Positions 42,183 through 51,275 of a DNA stretch of 64,000 bases are shown piece after piece. The notes under the pieces were generated by a model. The model had not been told where the DNA came from. It worked only from the letters and a program-made list of their open reading frames with translations, and did no database searches. Every line of letters begins with the position of its first letter. Position 1 is the first letter of the stretch. The position numbers were made by a program, and so were the translations under genes. Origin of the DNA: Nocardioides aromaticivorans (GTDB lineage Bacteria > Actinomycetota > Actinomycetes > Propionibacteriales > Nocardioidaceae); NCBI RefSeq assembly GCF_013408525.1, contig NZ_JACBZM010000001.1, positions 3,720,001 through 3,784,000 on the forward strand. Reading direction: 5' to 3'.

Positions 42183-45100
42183 GTGTCAATGACGACGCTG
42201 CCGCCCTCGGCACCGGGGGCCGACCGTGACCGCATCTTCGAGCAGGCCGCCGCCGCGGCCGGAACACCGAAGGGGTCGGGTGGGCCGCCGCGTGACGCGC
42301 TGCCCGTGCTGCTTCCGGCCTACTACCGGCACGTCGCGACGGAGGAGCTGGCCGCGCGCAGCGACGTCGACGTGTACGGCGCCTTCGCGTCGCACCACCA
42401 CCTCGCGCTGGACCGCAAGCCCGGCCAGGCGAAGGTGCGGGTCTTCACCCCGACGGTCGCCGAGCACGGCTGGTCCGCCGCCGGGCACTCGGTCGTGGAG
42501 GTCGTCGGCGACGACATGCCCTTCCTGGTCGACTCGCTGACCATGCTGCTCGCGCGGCTGGTCCACGACGTCCGGACCGTCGTCCACCCCACCTTCGACG
42601 TGCGCCGCGACGCCGACGGCCGCCTCCTGTCGGTCGAGCCGGTCGCGTCCGGCTCGGTCACGCCCGCCGAGGGCGCCGTGCGCGAGTCCTGGATGCACAT
42701 CGAGGTCGGCCGCCTCGGCGGCGACGGCGACGACCACCCCGAGCAGGTCGCGGCCGCGTGCCAGCGCGTGCTGGCCGACATCCGCGCCGCGGTCGAGGAC
42801 TGGTCCGGCATGCAGGGCCAGGTCACCGACATCGTCGACGGCCTCGCCGCCGACCCGCCGCCGCTCGACCCCGAGGAGGTGCGCCGCGCCCGCGAGCTGC
42901 TGGGCTGGCTCGCCGACGAGCACTTCACCTTCCTCGGCTACCGCGAGTACGTCCTGGACCACGTCGTGCTCCCCGGTGGCGAGGAGGCCGAGGACGTGCT
43001 GCGGCCGGTGCCCGGCTCCGGCCTGGGCATCCTGCGCGACAACCCGGGCGAGGGCGACACCTCGGTCGCGTTCAGCCGCCTGCCCGACGCCGTGAAGGCC
43101 AAGGCCCGCGAGAAGACGCTGATGGTCTTCGCGAAGGCCAACTCGCGCTCGACGGTCCACCGGCCGGCGTACCTCGACTACGTCAGCGTGAAGACGTTCG
43201 ACGACGCCGGCGAGGTCGTCGGCGAGCGCCGCTTCCTCGGCCTGCTCTCCAGCGCGGCCTACACCGAGTCGCTGCTGCAGATCCCGCTGCTGCGCGAGAA
43301 GGTCGCCGAGGTCCTGCACCGCAGCGGCTACGACGCGCGCAGCCACGACGGCGCCGCGCTGCTCGACACCCTCGAGACCTATCCGCGCGACGAGCTCTTC
43401 CACACGCCGGTCGACGAGCTGTCGCCGATCGTGGAGGCGGCGATGCAGGCGCGCGAGCGCCGCGCGGTCCGGCTGTTCATCCGCCGCGACACCTACGCCC
43501 GCTACCTCTCGGTCCTCGTCTACCTGCCGCGCGACCGCTACAACACCGGCGTGCGCCAGCGGTTCGTGCAGATCCTGGTCGACCAGATCGGCCGGGGCCG
43601 GATCGGCCCTGACGACGTCGAGTTCAACGTCAGCATCAACGAGTCGACGACCGCGCGCGTGCACTTCGTGGTCCACCTTCCCAAGGGCGAGCTGGTCCCC
43701 GACGACATCGACACCGCCGACCTGGAGCGCCGCCTGGTCGAGGCGTCGCGCTCGTGGCAGGAGGACTTCCTCCAGGCCGTCATCGCCGAGTACGGCGAGG
43801 AGGTCGGCGCGCTGCTCGGCCGGCGCTACGTCGACGCCTTCCCGGAGGCCTACAAGGAGGACTTCAACCCCCGGGCCGCCGCGGTCGACCTCGGCCGGAT
43901 CGAGGCCATCCACGGCGAGAGCGGGATCGACCAGTCGCTCTACGCCGACCTGGACGCGGCCGACGGCGAGGCCCGGCTCAAGGTGTTCCGGGTGGGGGAG
44001 CCGCTCTCGCTGAGCGGCGTGCTGCCGATGCTGTCGTCGATGGGGGTCGAGGTCGTCGACGAGCGGCCCTACGGCCTGACCGGCCTCGAACGTCGTACCC
44101 ACATCTACGACTTCGGCCTGCGCTACGGCCAAGCCCTCCCGGACCACGCGCGCGAGCTCTTCGCCGATGCGCTGCGGGCGATGTGGGACGGCTTCACCGA
44201 GATCGACGGCTTCAACCGCCTGGTCCTGCGCGCCCAGCTGACCTGGCGCCAGGCGATGGTGCTGCGTGCCTACGCGAAGTACATGCGCCAGGGCAACAGC
44301 CCCTTCGCGCTCGACTCCATCGAGCAGGCCCTGGTCGACAACGTCGAGCTGGCCCGCCTGCTGGTGCTGCTCTTCGAGACCCGGTTCGACCCGGGAGCCG
44401 CGGACGGCCGCGCCGACCGCGAGGCCGGTCTGGTGGCCAAGATCAGCACCGCGCTGGACGACGTGGTCAGCCTCGACCACGACCGGATCCTGCGGTCCTA
44501 CCTGACGCACGTGCAGGCGACCCTGCGGACCAACTACTTCCAGGGCGAGGACGGCGCCCCGAAGCCGTACCTCTCCCTCAAGCTCGAGCCGTCGGCCATC
44601 CCGGACCTGCCGGAGCCGCGGCCGAAGTTCGAGATCTTCGTCTACTCGCCGCGGGTCGAGGGCGTGCACCTGCGCTTCGGTGCGGTCGCCCGCGGCGGCC
44701 TGCGCTGGTCGGACCGGCGCGACGACTTCCGCACCGAGATCCTGGGCCTGGTGAAGGCGCAGATGGTGAAGAACACCGTCATCGTGCCGGTCGGCGCGAA
44801 GGGCGGCTTCTACGCCAAGCAGCTGCCCGACCCGGCCGGTGAGGGCGGTCGCGAGGCCTGGCTGGCCGAGGGCGTCGCCTGCTACAAGACGTTCATCCGC
44901 GGCCTGCTCGACGTCACCGACAACCTCGTCGGTGGCGAGACCGTGCCGCCGCCGCTCGTGGTCCGCCACGACGCCGACGACTCCTACCTGGTCGTCGCGG
45001 CCGACAAGGGCACGGCGACCTTCTCCGACATCGCCAACGGCGTCGCCGCCGACTACGGCTTCTGGCTGGGCGATGCGTTCGCCAGCGGCGGCTCGGTCGG

Positions 45101-47126
45101 CTACGACCACAAGGCCATGGGCATCACCGCCAAGGGCGCCTGGGTCTCGGTACGCCGCCACTTCCGCGAGATGGGCATCGACTGCCAGAACGAGGACATC
45201 ACCGTCGTCGGTATCGGCGACATGTCCGGCGACGTGTTCGGCAACGGGATGCTCTGCTCGGAGCACATCCGGCTGGTCGCCGCCTTCGACCACCGCGACA
45301 TCTTCATCGACCCGGAGCCGGACGCGGCGACGTCGTACGCCGAGCGCCGGCGGCTCTTCGACCTGCCCCGCTCCAGCTGGCAGGACTACGACCGCTCGCT
45401 CATCTCCGAGGGCGGCGGCATCTTCCCGCGCAGCGCCAAGTCGATCCCGATCAACGCCCAGGTGCGGGCCGCGCTCGGGATCGCCGGCCACGTCGAGCGG
45501 ATGACGCCGGCCGAGCTGATGCGCGCGATCCTGCTCGCGCCCGTCGACCTGCTCTGGAACGGCGGCATCGGCACCTACGTGAAGGCGTCGACCGAGACCA
45601 ACGCCGACGCCGGCGACAAGGCCAACGACGCGATCCGCGTCGACGGGGGCCAGCTGCGCGTGCGGTGCGTCGGCGAGGGCGGCAACCTGGGCTTCACCCA
45701 GCGCGGCCGGATCGAGTACGCCGTCGACGGGGGCCGGATCAACACCGACTTCATCGACAACTCGGCCGGTGTCGACACCTCCGACCACGAGGTCAACCTG
45801 AAGATCCTGCTCGACCGGGTCGTCCTCGCCGGCGACCTGACCGGCAAGCAGCGCAACGAGCTGCTCGCCTCCATGACCGACGAGGTCGCCGAGCTGGTGC
45901 TGCGTGACAACTACGAGCAGAACCTCGCGCTGGCCAACGCCGCGAAGAACGCGCCGTCGCTGCTGCACGTCCACGAGCAGTGGATGCACGACCTCGAGTC
46001 GCGTGGGCTGCTCGACCGCGACCTGGAGGCACTGCCGCCGACCCGCGAGGTGAAGCGGCGGATCGAGGCCGGGGGAGCGCTCACCCAGCCGGAGCTCGCG
46101 GTGCTGATGGCGTACACGAAGATCGTGCTCGCCGAGGAGCTGCTGGCCTCCGACCTGCCGGAGGACCCCTACCTCACCCTGGACCTGCAGTCGTACTTCC
46201 CGGCCCCGGTGCAGGAGGGCTTCCTCGACCAGATCGGCGACCACCCGCTGCGCCGGGAGATCATCGTGACCCAGGTCGTCAACGACCTCGTCAACGGCGC
46301 GGGCTTCACCTACTGGCCCCGCCTGGCGGGCGAGACGGGCGCCAGCCCGGCCGAGCTGACCCGGGCGAACTTCGTGGCGCGCGAGATCTTCGGCTCGCTC
46401 GACCTGCGGCGTGAGCTCGAGCAGTACGACAACGTGCTCGACGCTGCCCTCCAGACCCGGATGCGGGTGGAGATGCGCACGCTCGTGGAGCGCGCCTCGC
46501 GCTGGCTCGTCACCAACCGGCGCCCACCCATGGACAGCCAGGGCAATGTGGAGTTCTTCGCGACGCCGGTGCAGGAGACGATGCTCGCGCTCCCGTCGCT
46601 GCTGACCGGCGCCGAGCTGGCCGCGTACGAGAGCCGCCGGAAGTCGCTGGAGGCGCAGTCCGTGCCGCCCGAGCTGGCGTCGCGGGTCGCGTCCTTCGAC
46701 GTCGCCTACACGCTGCTCAACGTGGTCGAGATCGCCGACCGGGCCGGCCTCCCGCCGGCCGAGGTCGCGCGGGTGCACTTCATGCTCGGCGAGCGGCTCG
46801 GCGTCTCGGCGCTGCAGCAGCGGATCGTCGACCTGCCGCGCGAGGACCAGTGGCAGACCATGGCCCGGGCCGCGCTCCGCGACGACCTGCACGCCGTCCA
46901 CGCCCAGCTGACCGGCGAGGTGCTCGCCGCGACGGCCGGCCTGGAGCCGGAGGGGGACGAGGACCCGCTCGAGCTGGCGTCGCGCCGCGTCACGGTGTGG
47001 GAGGAGGCCGCGGGCGGTGTCGTCGACCACGCCATCGGCGCGCTGAACGCCATCTGCGCCGACGAGCCGACCGACATCGCCAAGGTCTCGGTCGGTCTGC
47101 GCGTGGTGCGGGGCCTGCTCACCTGA
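42183..47126 (+). CDS. gdh: NAD-specific glutamate dehydrogenase, 180-kDa class
   Basis: A 1647-aa GDH of the large (L-180) class, which oxidises glutamate to 2-oxoglutarate. The N-terminal 700 residues hold ACT-like regulatory modules (VEVVGDDMPFLVDSLTMLL); the catalytic core lies at about 830-1260 (GLRWSDRRDDFRTEIL, KNTVIVPVGAKGGF, VGIGDMSGDVFGNGML). The C-terminal helical region is typical. Length is in the family range of about 1600. GTG 42183 (promoter evidence) is preferred over ATG 42189. Confidence 0.95.
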   Translation: MSMTTLPPSAPGADRDRIFEQAAAAAGTPKGSGGPPRDALPVLLPAYYRHVATEELAARSDVDVYGAFASHHHLALDRKPGQAKVRVFTPTVAEHGWSAAGHSVVEVVGDDMPFLVDSLTMLLARLVHDVRTVVHPTFDVRRDADGRLLSVEPVASGSVTPAEGAVRESWMHIEVGRLGGDGDDHPEQVAAACQRVLADIRAAVEDWSGMQGQVTDIVDGLAADPPPLDPEEVRRARELLGWLADEHFTFLGYREYVLDHVVLPGGEEAEDVLRPVPGSGLGILRDNPGEGDTSVAFSRLPDAVKAKAREKTLMVFAKANSRSTVHRPAYLDYVSVKTFDDAGEVVGERRFLGLLSSAAYTESLLQIPLLREKVAEVLHRSGYDARSHDGAALLDTLETYPRDELFHTPVDELSPIVEAAMQARERRAVRLFIRRDTYARYLSVLVYLPRDRYNTGVRQRFVQILVDQIGRGRIGPDDVEFNVSINESTTARVHFVVHLPKGELVPDDIDTADLERRLVEASRSWQEDFLQAVIAEYGEEVGALLGRRYVDAFPEAYKEDFNPRAAAVDLGRIEAIHGESGIDQSLYADLDAADGEARLKVFRVGEPLSLSGVLPMLSSMGVEVVDERPYGLTGLERRTHIYDFGLRYGQALPDHARELFADALRAMWDGFTEIDGFNRLVLRAQLTWRQAMVLRAYAKYMRQGNSPFALDSIEQALVDNVELARLLVLLFETRFDPGAADGRADREAGLVAKISTALDDVVSLDHDRILRSYLTHVQATLRTNYFQGEDGAPKPYLSLKLEPSAIPDLPEPRPKFEIFVYSPRVEGVHLRFGAVARGGLRWSDRRDDFRTEILGLVKAQMVKNTVIVPVGAKGGFYAKQLPDPAGEGGREAWLAEGVACYKTFIRGLLDVTDNLVGGETVPPPLVVRHDADDSYLVVAADKGTATFSDIANGVAADYGFWLGDAFASGGSVGYDHKAMGITAKGAWVSVRRHFREMGIDCQNEDITVVGIGDMSGDVFGNGMLCSEHIRLVAAFDHRDIFIDPEPDAATSYAERRRLFDLPRSSWQDYDRSLISEGGGIFPRSAKSIPINAQVRAALGIAGHVERMTPAELMRAILLAPVDLLWNGGIGTYVKASTETNADAGDKANDAIRVDGGQLRVRCVGEGGNLGFTQRGRIEYAVDGGRINTDFIDNSAGVDTSDHEVNLKILLDRVVLAGDLTGKQRNELLASMTDEVAELVLRDNYEQNLALANAAKNAPSLLHVHEQWMHDLESRGLLDRDLEALPPTREVKRRIEAGGALTQPELAVLMAYTKIVLAEELLASDLPEDPYLTLDLQSYFPAPVQEGFLDQIGDHPLRREIIVTQVVNDLVNGAGFTYWPRLAGETGASPAELTRANFVAREIFGSLDLRRELEQYDNVLDAALQTRMRVEMRTLVERASRWLVTNRRPPMDSQGNVEFFATPVQETMLALPSLLTGAELAAYESRRKSLEAQSVPPELASRVASFDVAYTLLNVVEIADRAGLPPAEVARVHFMLGERLGVSALQQRIVDLPREDQWQTMARAALRDDLHAVHAQLTGEVLAATAGLEPEGDEDPLELASRRVTVWEEAAGGVVDHAIGALNAICADEPTDIAKVSVGLRVVRGLLT

Positions 47127-47161
47127 GCCGAATGTCGTTGAGAGGGCTCACCACCTTGTCC

Positions 47162-47167
47162 TAGGGT
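47162..47167 (+). promoter_or_regulatory. Leaderless -10 of the ABC exporter operon
   Basis: TAGGGT lies 7 nt before ATG 47175; the nearer GTG 47172 would be only 4 nt away, so the ATG is preferred. Confidence 0.45.
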
Positions 47168-47174
47168 CGCGGTG

Positions 47175-48074
47175 ATGTCCGCGATCGACGTGCAGGACCT
47201 GACCAAGCGCTACGGCGACCTCACGGCCGTCGACGGCGTGACGCTCCAGGTCGCCGAGGGTGAGTTCGTCGGCGTCCTGGGGCCGAACGGCGCCGGCAAG
47301 ACGACCCTGCTCGAGATGATCGAGGGGCTGCGGAAGCCCGACGGCGGCGAGGTGCGGTTGCTGGGGGAGCCGGTGTGGCCGCGGAACCCGCGGCTGCAGC
47401 CGCGCATCGGCGTCCAGCTGCAGGCCTCGTCGTTCTTCGAGCGGCTCACCGCGCGCGAGCAGATCCGCACCTTCGCCAGCCTGTACGGCGTCGGCGCCGG
47501 TCCCGCGGACGAGTGGCTCGAGCGGGTGGGGCTCACCGACAAGGCCGGCGCACGGGTGGAGGACCTCTCCGGGGGCCAGGCCCAACGGCTGTCGATCGCC
47601 TGCGCGCTGGTGCACGACCCGGAGCTGGTCTTCCTCGACGAGCCGACGGCCGCACTCGACCCCCAGGCGCGGCGCAACCTGTGGGACCTGCTGTCGTCGA
47701 TCAACGAGAGCGGGCGCACGGTCGTACTGACGACGCACTACATGGACGAGGCGGAGGTGCTCTGCGACCGGGTGGCGGTCATGGACCGCGGCCGGATCCT
47801 GCAGTTCGACACCCCGGCGGCGCTGGTGCGCGGCCTGGACGCACCCGCGCGGATCACGGTCGCCCCCGGCACGCTGACGGCGGACCAGGCGGCGGCGATC
47901 CCCGGCGTGAGCGATGCTGCCGAGGACCTCGACGGCGTGGTCCTGGTGACCCGCGACCCGGCGGGCGTGCTGACCGCCCTCGCGGCCGGGGACCACCTGG
48001 CCGGGGTGAGCGTGCGCACCGGCACCCTCGAGGACGTCTTCCTGTCGCTGACCGGACGGGAGTACCGGGCATGA
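47175..48074 (+). CDS. ABC transporter ATP-binding protein (ABC-2 exporter)
   Basis: A 299-aa ATPase: Walker A GPNGAGKTTLLEM, signature LSGGQAQRLSIA, Walker B ELVFLDEPTAALDP and the switch His in TTHYMDEAE. The C-terminal 80 residues are the extension of DrrA/CcmA-like exporter ATPases. It is coupled to the permease by an ATGA overlap. The substrate is unknown; drug or lipid export is typical for this class. Confidence 0.9.
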   Translation: MSAIDVQDLTKRYGDLTAVDGVTLQVAEGEFVGVLGPNGAGKTTLLEMIEGLRKPDGGEVRLLGEPVWPRNPRLQPRIGVQLQASSFFERLTAREQIRTFASLYGVGAGPADEWLERVGLTDKAGARVEDLSGGQAQRLSIACALVHDPELVFLDEPTAALDPQARRNLWDLLSSINESGRTVVLTTHYMDEAEVLCDRVAVMDRGRILQFDTPAALVRGLDAPARITVAPGTLTADQAAAIPGVSDAAEDLDGVVLVTRDPAGVLTALAAGDHLAGVSVRTGTLEDVFLSLTGREYRA

Positions 48075-49150
48075 GCCGTCGCCTCGAGGGCTCGCCCTTC
48101 CTGGCCCTGTCCGTCGCGATCCTGCGCGGCTTCCTGCGCGACCGCGCCGCCGTGTTCTTCGCCGTCGTCTTCCCCCTGATGTTCCTCGTGCTCTTCGGCG
48201 GCCTGCTCGGCAACCAGGACCAGTCGAAGGTCGACCTGGTCAAGGTCGGCGCGGTGCCGCTGGTCGACGAGCTCCCCGACGACGCGCGGGCGGCCTTCGA
48301 CCACACCTTCGAGGTCACCGACGAGGACGACCTCGCCGCGGCGCTGGAGGAGGTGCGCAAGGGCGACGCCGACGTCGCGATCGAGCAGCGCGGCGACGAG
48401 CTGGTCGCGCACTACACCCAGACCGACCAGGTGAAGGCCGCGGTCACCCAGGGCACGCTGCGGGCCTTCGTGGACGGGGCCAACGTGGCGGCGACCGGCG
48501 AGCCGCCGACGTACACGTTCACCGCGGAGCGGGTCGAGGACGACTCGCTCTCGGTGATCCAGTTCGTCACCCCCGGGCTGCTCGGCTGGGCGGTCGCGAT
48601 GAGCGCGGCCTTCGGGTCGGCCGCGACCCTGCAGGGCTGGCGGCAGTCCAAGCTGCTCCGGCGCCTCCAGCTGGCACCGGTCGGCACCGGCACGATCGTC
48701 GGCGCCCGGGTCGCGGTGACCCTGCTGATCGCGCTCGGCCAGCTCGCGATCTTCCTCGGGCTGGGCGCCGCGGCCTTCGGCCTCCGGCTGACCGGTTCGT
48801 GGTGGATGTCCGTGCCGCTCGTCGTCGTCGGCACGCTGTGCTTCATGGCCATCGGGCTGCTCGCCGGTGCGCTCGCGAAGACCACCGAGGGTGCGGTCAA
48901 CCTCGCCAACTTCCTCGTGCTGCCGATGGCCTTCCTCAGCGGGTCCTTCTTCCCGCTCGACGGCGCCCCGACGTGGCTGCGGCGGCTCTCGGACCTGTTG
49001 CCGCTCAAGCACCTCAACGAGGGCATGCTCGACGTGATGGTGCGCGGCGAGGGGCCGGCCGCGGCCGTCGTACCGCTGGTCGTGCTGGCCGGCTTCGCGG
49101 TCGTGGTGACCCTGCTGGCGGCGAGATTGTTCCGTTGGGAGACGGCGTGA
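48071..49150 (+). CDS. ABC-2 type permease
   Basis: A 359-aa permease with one N-terminal helix (about 25-45), an extracytoplasmic domain of about 130 residues, then five or six helices from about 170 (FVTPGLLGWAVAMSAAFGSA..., LPMAFLSGSFFPLDG). This is the YhgE/LinN-like ABC-2 layout. It partners the upstream ATPase. Confidence 0.88.
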   Translation: MSRRLEGSPFLALSVAILRGFLRDRAAVFFAVVFPLMFLVLFGGLLGNQDQSKVDLVKVGAVPLVDELPDDARAAFDHTFEVTDEDDLAAALEEVRKGDADVAIEQRGDELVAHYTQTDQVKAAVTQGTLRAFVDGANVAATGEPPTYTFTAERVEDDSLSVIQFVTPGLLGWAVAMSAAFGSAATLQGWRQSKLLRRLQLAPVGTGTIVGARVAVTLLIALGQLAIFLGLGAAAFGLRLTGSWWMSVPLVVVGTLCFMAIGLLAGALAKTTEGAVNLANFLVLPMAFLSGSFFPLDGAPTWLRRLSDLLPLKHLNEGMLDVMVRGEGPAAAVVPLVVLAGFAVVVTLLAARLFRWETA

Positions 49151-49161
49151 GGCGCAAGCCC

Positions 49162-49201
49162 TAGGGTGTCTGTTGCTCCGACCGACGTCGTCCTCGAGGA
49201 G
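49162..49201 (+). promoter_or_regulatory. Promoter and SD of the antiporter gene
   Basis: TAGGGT (49162-49167) as -10, then the Shine-Dalgarno GAGGAG (49196-49201) 5 nt before ATG 49207: a leader of about 33 nt. Confidence 0.45.
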
Positions 49202-49206
49202 AACCC

Positions 49207-51270
49207 ATGCCCGCCCCCACCGTGCTCGTGGCGCCGCCCGCGACGGGACCCGTGCTCGACATCGCCGTCGTGCTCGGCCTGCTGGCGCTGATCATCGTCG
49301 TCGCGCGGATCGCCGGCACGCTGGTCGCCAAGGTCGGCATCCCGCCCGTCGTCGGGGAGATCGCCGCCGGTGTGCTGCTGGGCCCGAGCCTGCTCGGGAT
49401 GGAGCTCAGCAACGACCTCTTCCCGACCGACCAGCGAGGCTTCCTCGACGTGCTCGCCCGCGTCGGCCTGGTGCTGTTCATGTTCGTGGTCGGGCTCGAG
49501 CTCGACCTGAAGCTGATCAAGGGCCGCGAGAAGGTCGCCGGGGCGGTGTCGGTCTGCTCGATCATCCTGCCGTTCTCGCTCGGCATCGGGCTGGCCCACC
49601 TGTTCGTCACCAGCGACGCCACCAAGGCGCTCAAGCCCGAGGGCGCGGACTTCTGGCCGTTCGCGCTCTTCATGGGCGCGGCGATGTCCATCACCGCCTT
49701 CCCCGTCCTCGCCCGGATCCTCACCGACCGCCGGATGCACCGCACGGAGACCGGAGGCCTCGCGCTGGCCTGCGCGGCGACCGACGACATCATCGCCTGG
49801 ACCCTGCTGGCCGTCGTGCTCGCGATCGCAGGCGTCGACGGCGGCCACGGACACCTCCCGAGCTGGGCGATCTACCTCGCGATCCCGTTCGTGCTGCTGG
49901 CGATCTTCGTGGTCCGGCCCGCGCTCACCTGGCTCACCCGGGCCTACCACCGGGCCGGCGAGCTGACGCCGACGATCCTCTCGGTCGTGCTGGTCGGGAT
50001 GCTGCTGTTCGCGGCCACCACCGAGGTGCTCGGCATCCACTACATCTTCGGCGCGTTCCTCTTCGGCGCGATCATCCCGCACGAGCAGGCCGCCGCCCTC
50101 CGCCACGAGATCCTGGTCCGGCTCGAGCAGATCTCGGTGCTCCTGCTCCTGCCCGTGTTCTTCCTGATCTCCGGCCTCAAGGTCAACATCCAGGGCCTCG
50201 GCACCGAGCACATCGTGCCGCTGCTGGCGATCCTGGCCGTGGCGATCGTCGGCAAGTACGTCGGCGCCTACGTCGGTGCGCGGTTGCAGAAGGTCCCGCA
50301 CTGGCAGGCCAGCTCGCTCGGCCTGCTGATGAACACCCGCGGCCTGACGGAGCTGATCATCCTCAACGTCGGCCTGGAGAAGGGCCTGCTGTCGCCGGAG
50401 CTGTTCACGCTCATGGTGATCATGGCCCTGGTCACCACGGTGATGACCGGCCCGTTGCTCGGCTTCACCTACCCGCAGCGCCGGGTCGCGCGCGACATCG
50501 CCGAGGCCGAGCGGGCCGCGCTCGGCGAGGAGGCCGTCGACCGGATCCTCGTCCTCGCCCACGACGGCCAGGACAACCGGCTGCTCGTCGACCTGGCCAT
50601 CGGCGCGCTCGGGGGCGCCCGTCCGGCCGAGATCGTGATCGCGGACCTGACCCCGCAGGGCCGCGCCCTCGAGGTCGGCAGCGGCATGTCGCTCGACCTC
50701 GCCGAGATGGCCGCGGCCATGGAGCGCCAACAGGTCCTGGTCCACCACGGTGAGGGCCAGGGCGTCCCGGTGCGGGTCATCGCCCACCCCTCGGCGGACG
50801 TCCAGGAGGACCTCGTCGAGCTCGTCGGGGTGCTGCAGCCCCAGGGCCTGGTGGCCTGGTCCGACGACCCGTCGCTCGACGCCGTCGTCGCGGCCAACGA
50901 GTCGCCCGTCGTGGTGGCTCCAGCGGGGACCCCGGTCCCGGACGCGGACGCGCCGGTCGTCGTACACGGGAGCAATGACACGGACGGCGACGCTGCGATC
51001 GTGCTCGGCGCGCGCCTGGCCCTCGTGCGCGGGACGACCCTGGAGGTCCGCGGCGACGGTCGCCGCACCACGGCAGCCCGCACGGCGCTGGCCGCGCGGG
51101 GCGTGCGGGTGGTCGACGCCGCCGAGGACGCCGGACCACTGGCCGCCGCGCCCCTCGTCCTGTCGGCCGCGTCCGCGGGGCAGGGCGGGATCACCGTGCG
51201 GGCCGAGCTGGACGCCGCGCCGACCGACTTCGCGACGGTCACCCTCGGCGAGGTCGCCGCCCCGGCCTGA
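49207..51270 (+). CDS. CPA2 cation:proton antiporter with USP-like C terminus
   Basis: A 687-aa protein. Residues 15-420 are a KefB/NhaA-fold transporter of 12-13 helices (FLDVLARVGLVLFMFVVGLELD, AMSITAFPVLARILTD, LLMNTRGLTELIILNVGL). Residues 440-687 hold universal-stress-protein-like Rossmann units (RILVLAHDGQDNRLLVDLAIGAL) in place of a TrkA-N domain. Transport of K+ or Na+ for H+ is the family role. It ends 6 bp from the convergent island gene. Confidence 0.88.
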   Translation: MPAPTVLVAPPATGPVLDIAVVLGLLALIIVVARIAGTLVAKVGIPPVVGEIAAGVLLGPSLLGMELSNDLFPTDQRGFLDVLARVGLVLFMFVVGLELDLKLIKGREKVAGAVSVCSIILPFSLGIGLAHLFVTSDATKALKPEGADFWPFALFMGAAMSITAFPVLARILTDRRMHRTETGGLALACAATDDIIAWTLLAVVLAIAGVDGGHGHLPSWAIYLAIPFVLLAIFVVRPALTWLTRAYHRAGELTPTILSVVLVGMLLFAATTEVLGIHYIFGAFLFGAIIPHEQAAALRHEILVRLEQISVLLLLPVFFLISGLKVNIQGLGTEHIVPLLAILAVAIVGKYVGAYVGARLQKVPHWQASSLGLLMNTRGLTELIILNVGLEKGLLSPELFTLMVIMALVTTVMTGPLLGFTYPQRRVARDIAEAERAALGEEAVDRILVLAHDGQDNRLLVDLAIGALGGARPAEIVIADLTPQGRALEVGSGMSLDLAEMAAAMERQQVLVHHGEGQGVPVRVIAHPSADVQEDLVELVGVLQPQGLVAWSDDPSLDAVVAANESPVVVAPAGTPVPDADAPVVVHGSNDTDGDAAIVLGARLALVRGTTLEVRGDGRRTTAARTALAARGVRVVDAAEDAGPLAAAPLVLSAASAGQGGITVRAELDAAPTDFATVTLGEVAAPA

Positions 51271-51275
51271 CGCCG

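Noticed and set aside
42186..47030. 1614-codon minus-strand open frame opposite gdh
   Set aside because: A shadow of the gdh codon bias; low-complexity composition, no domain.
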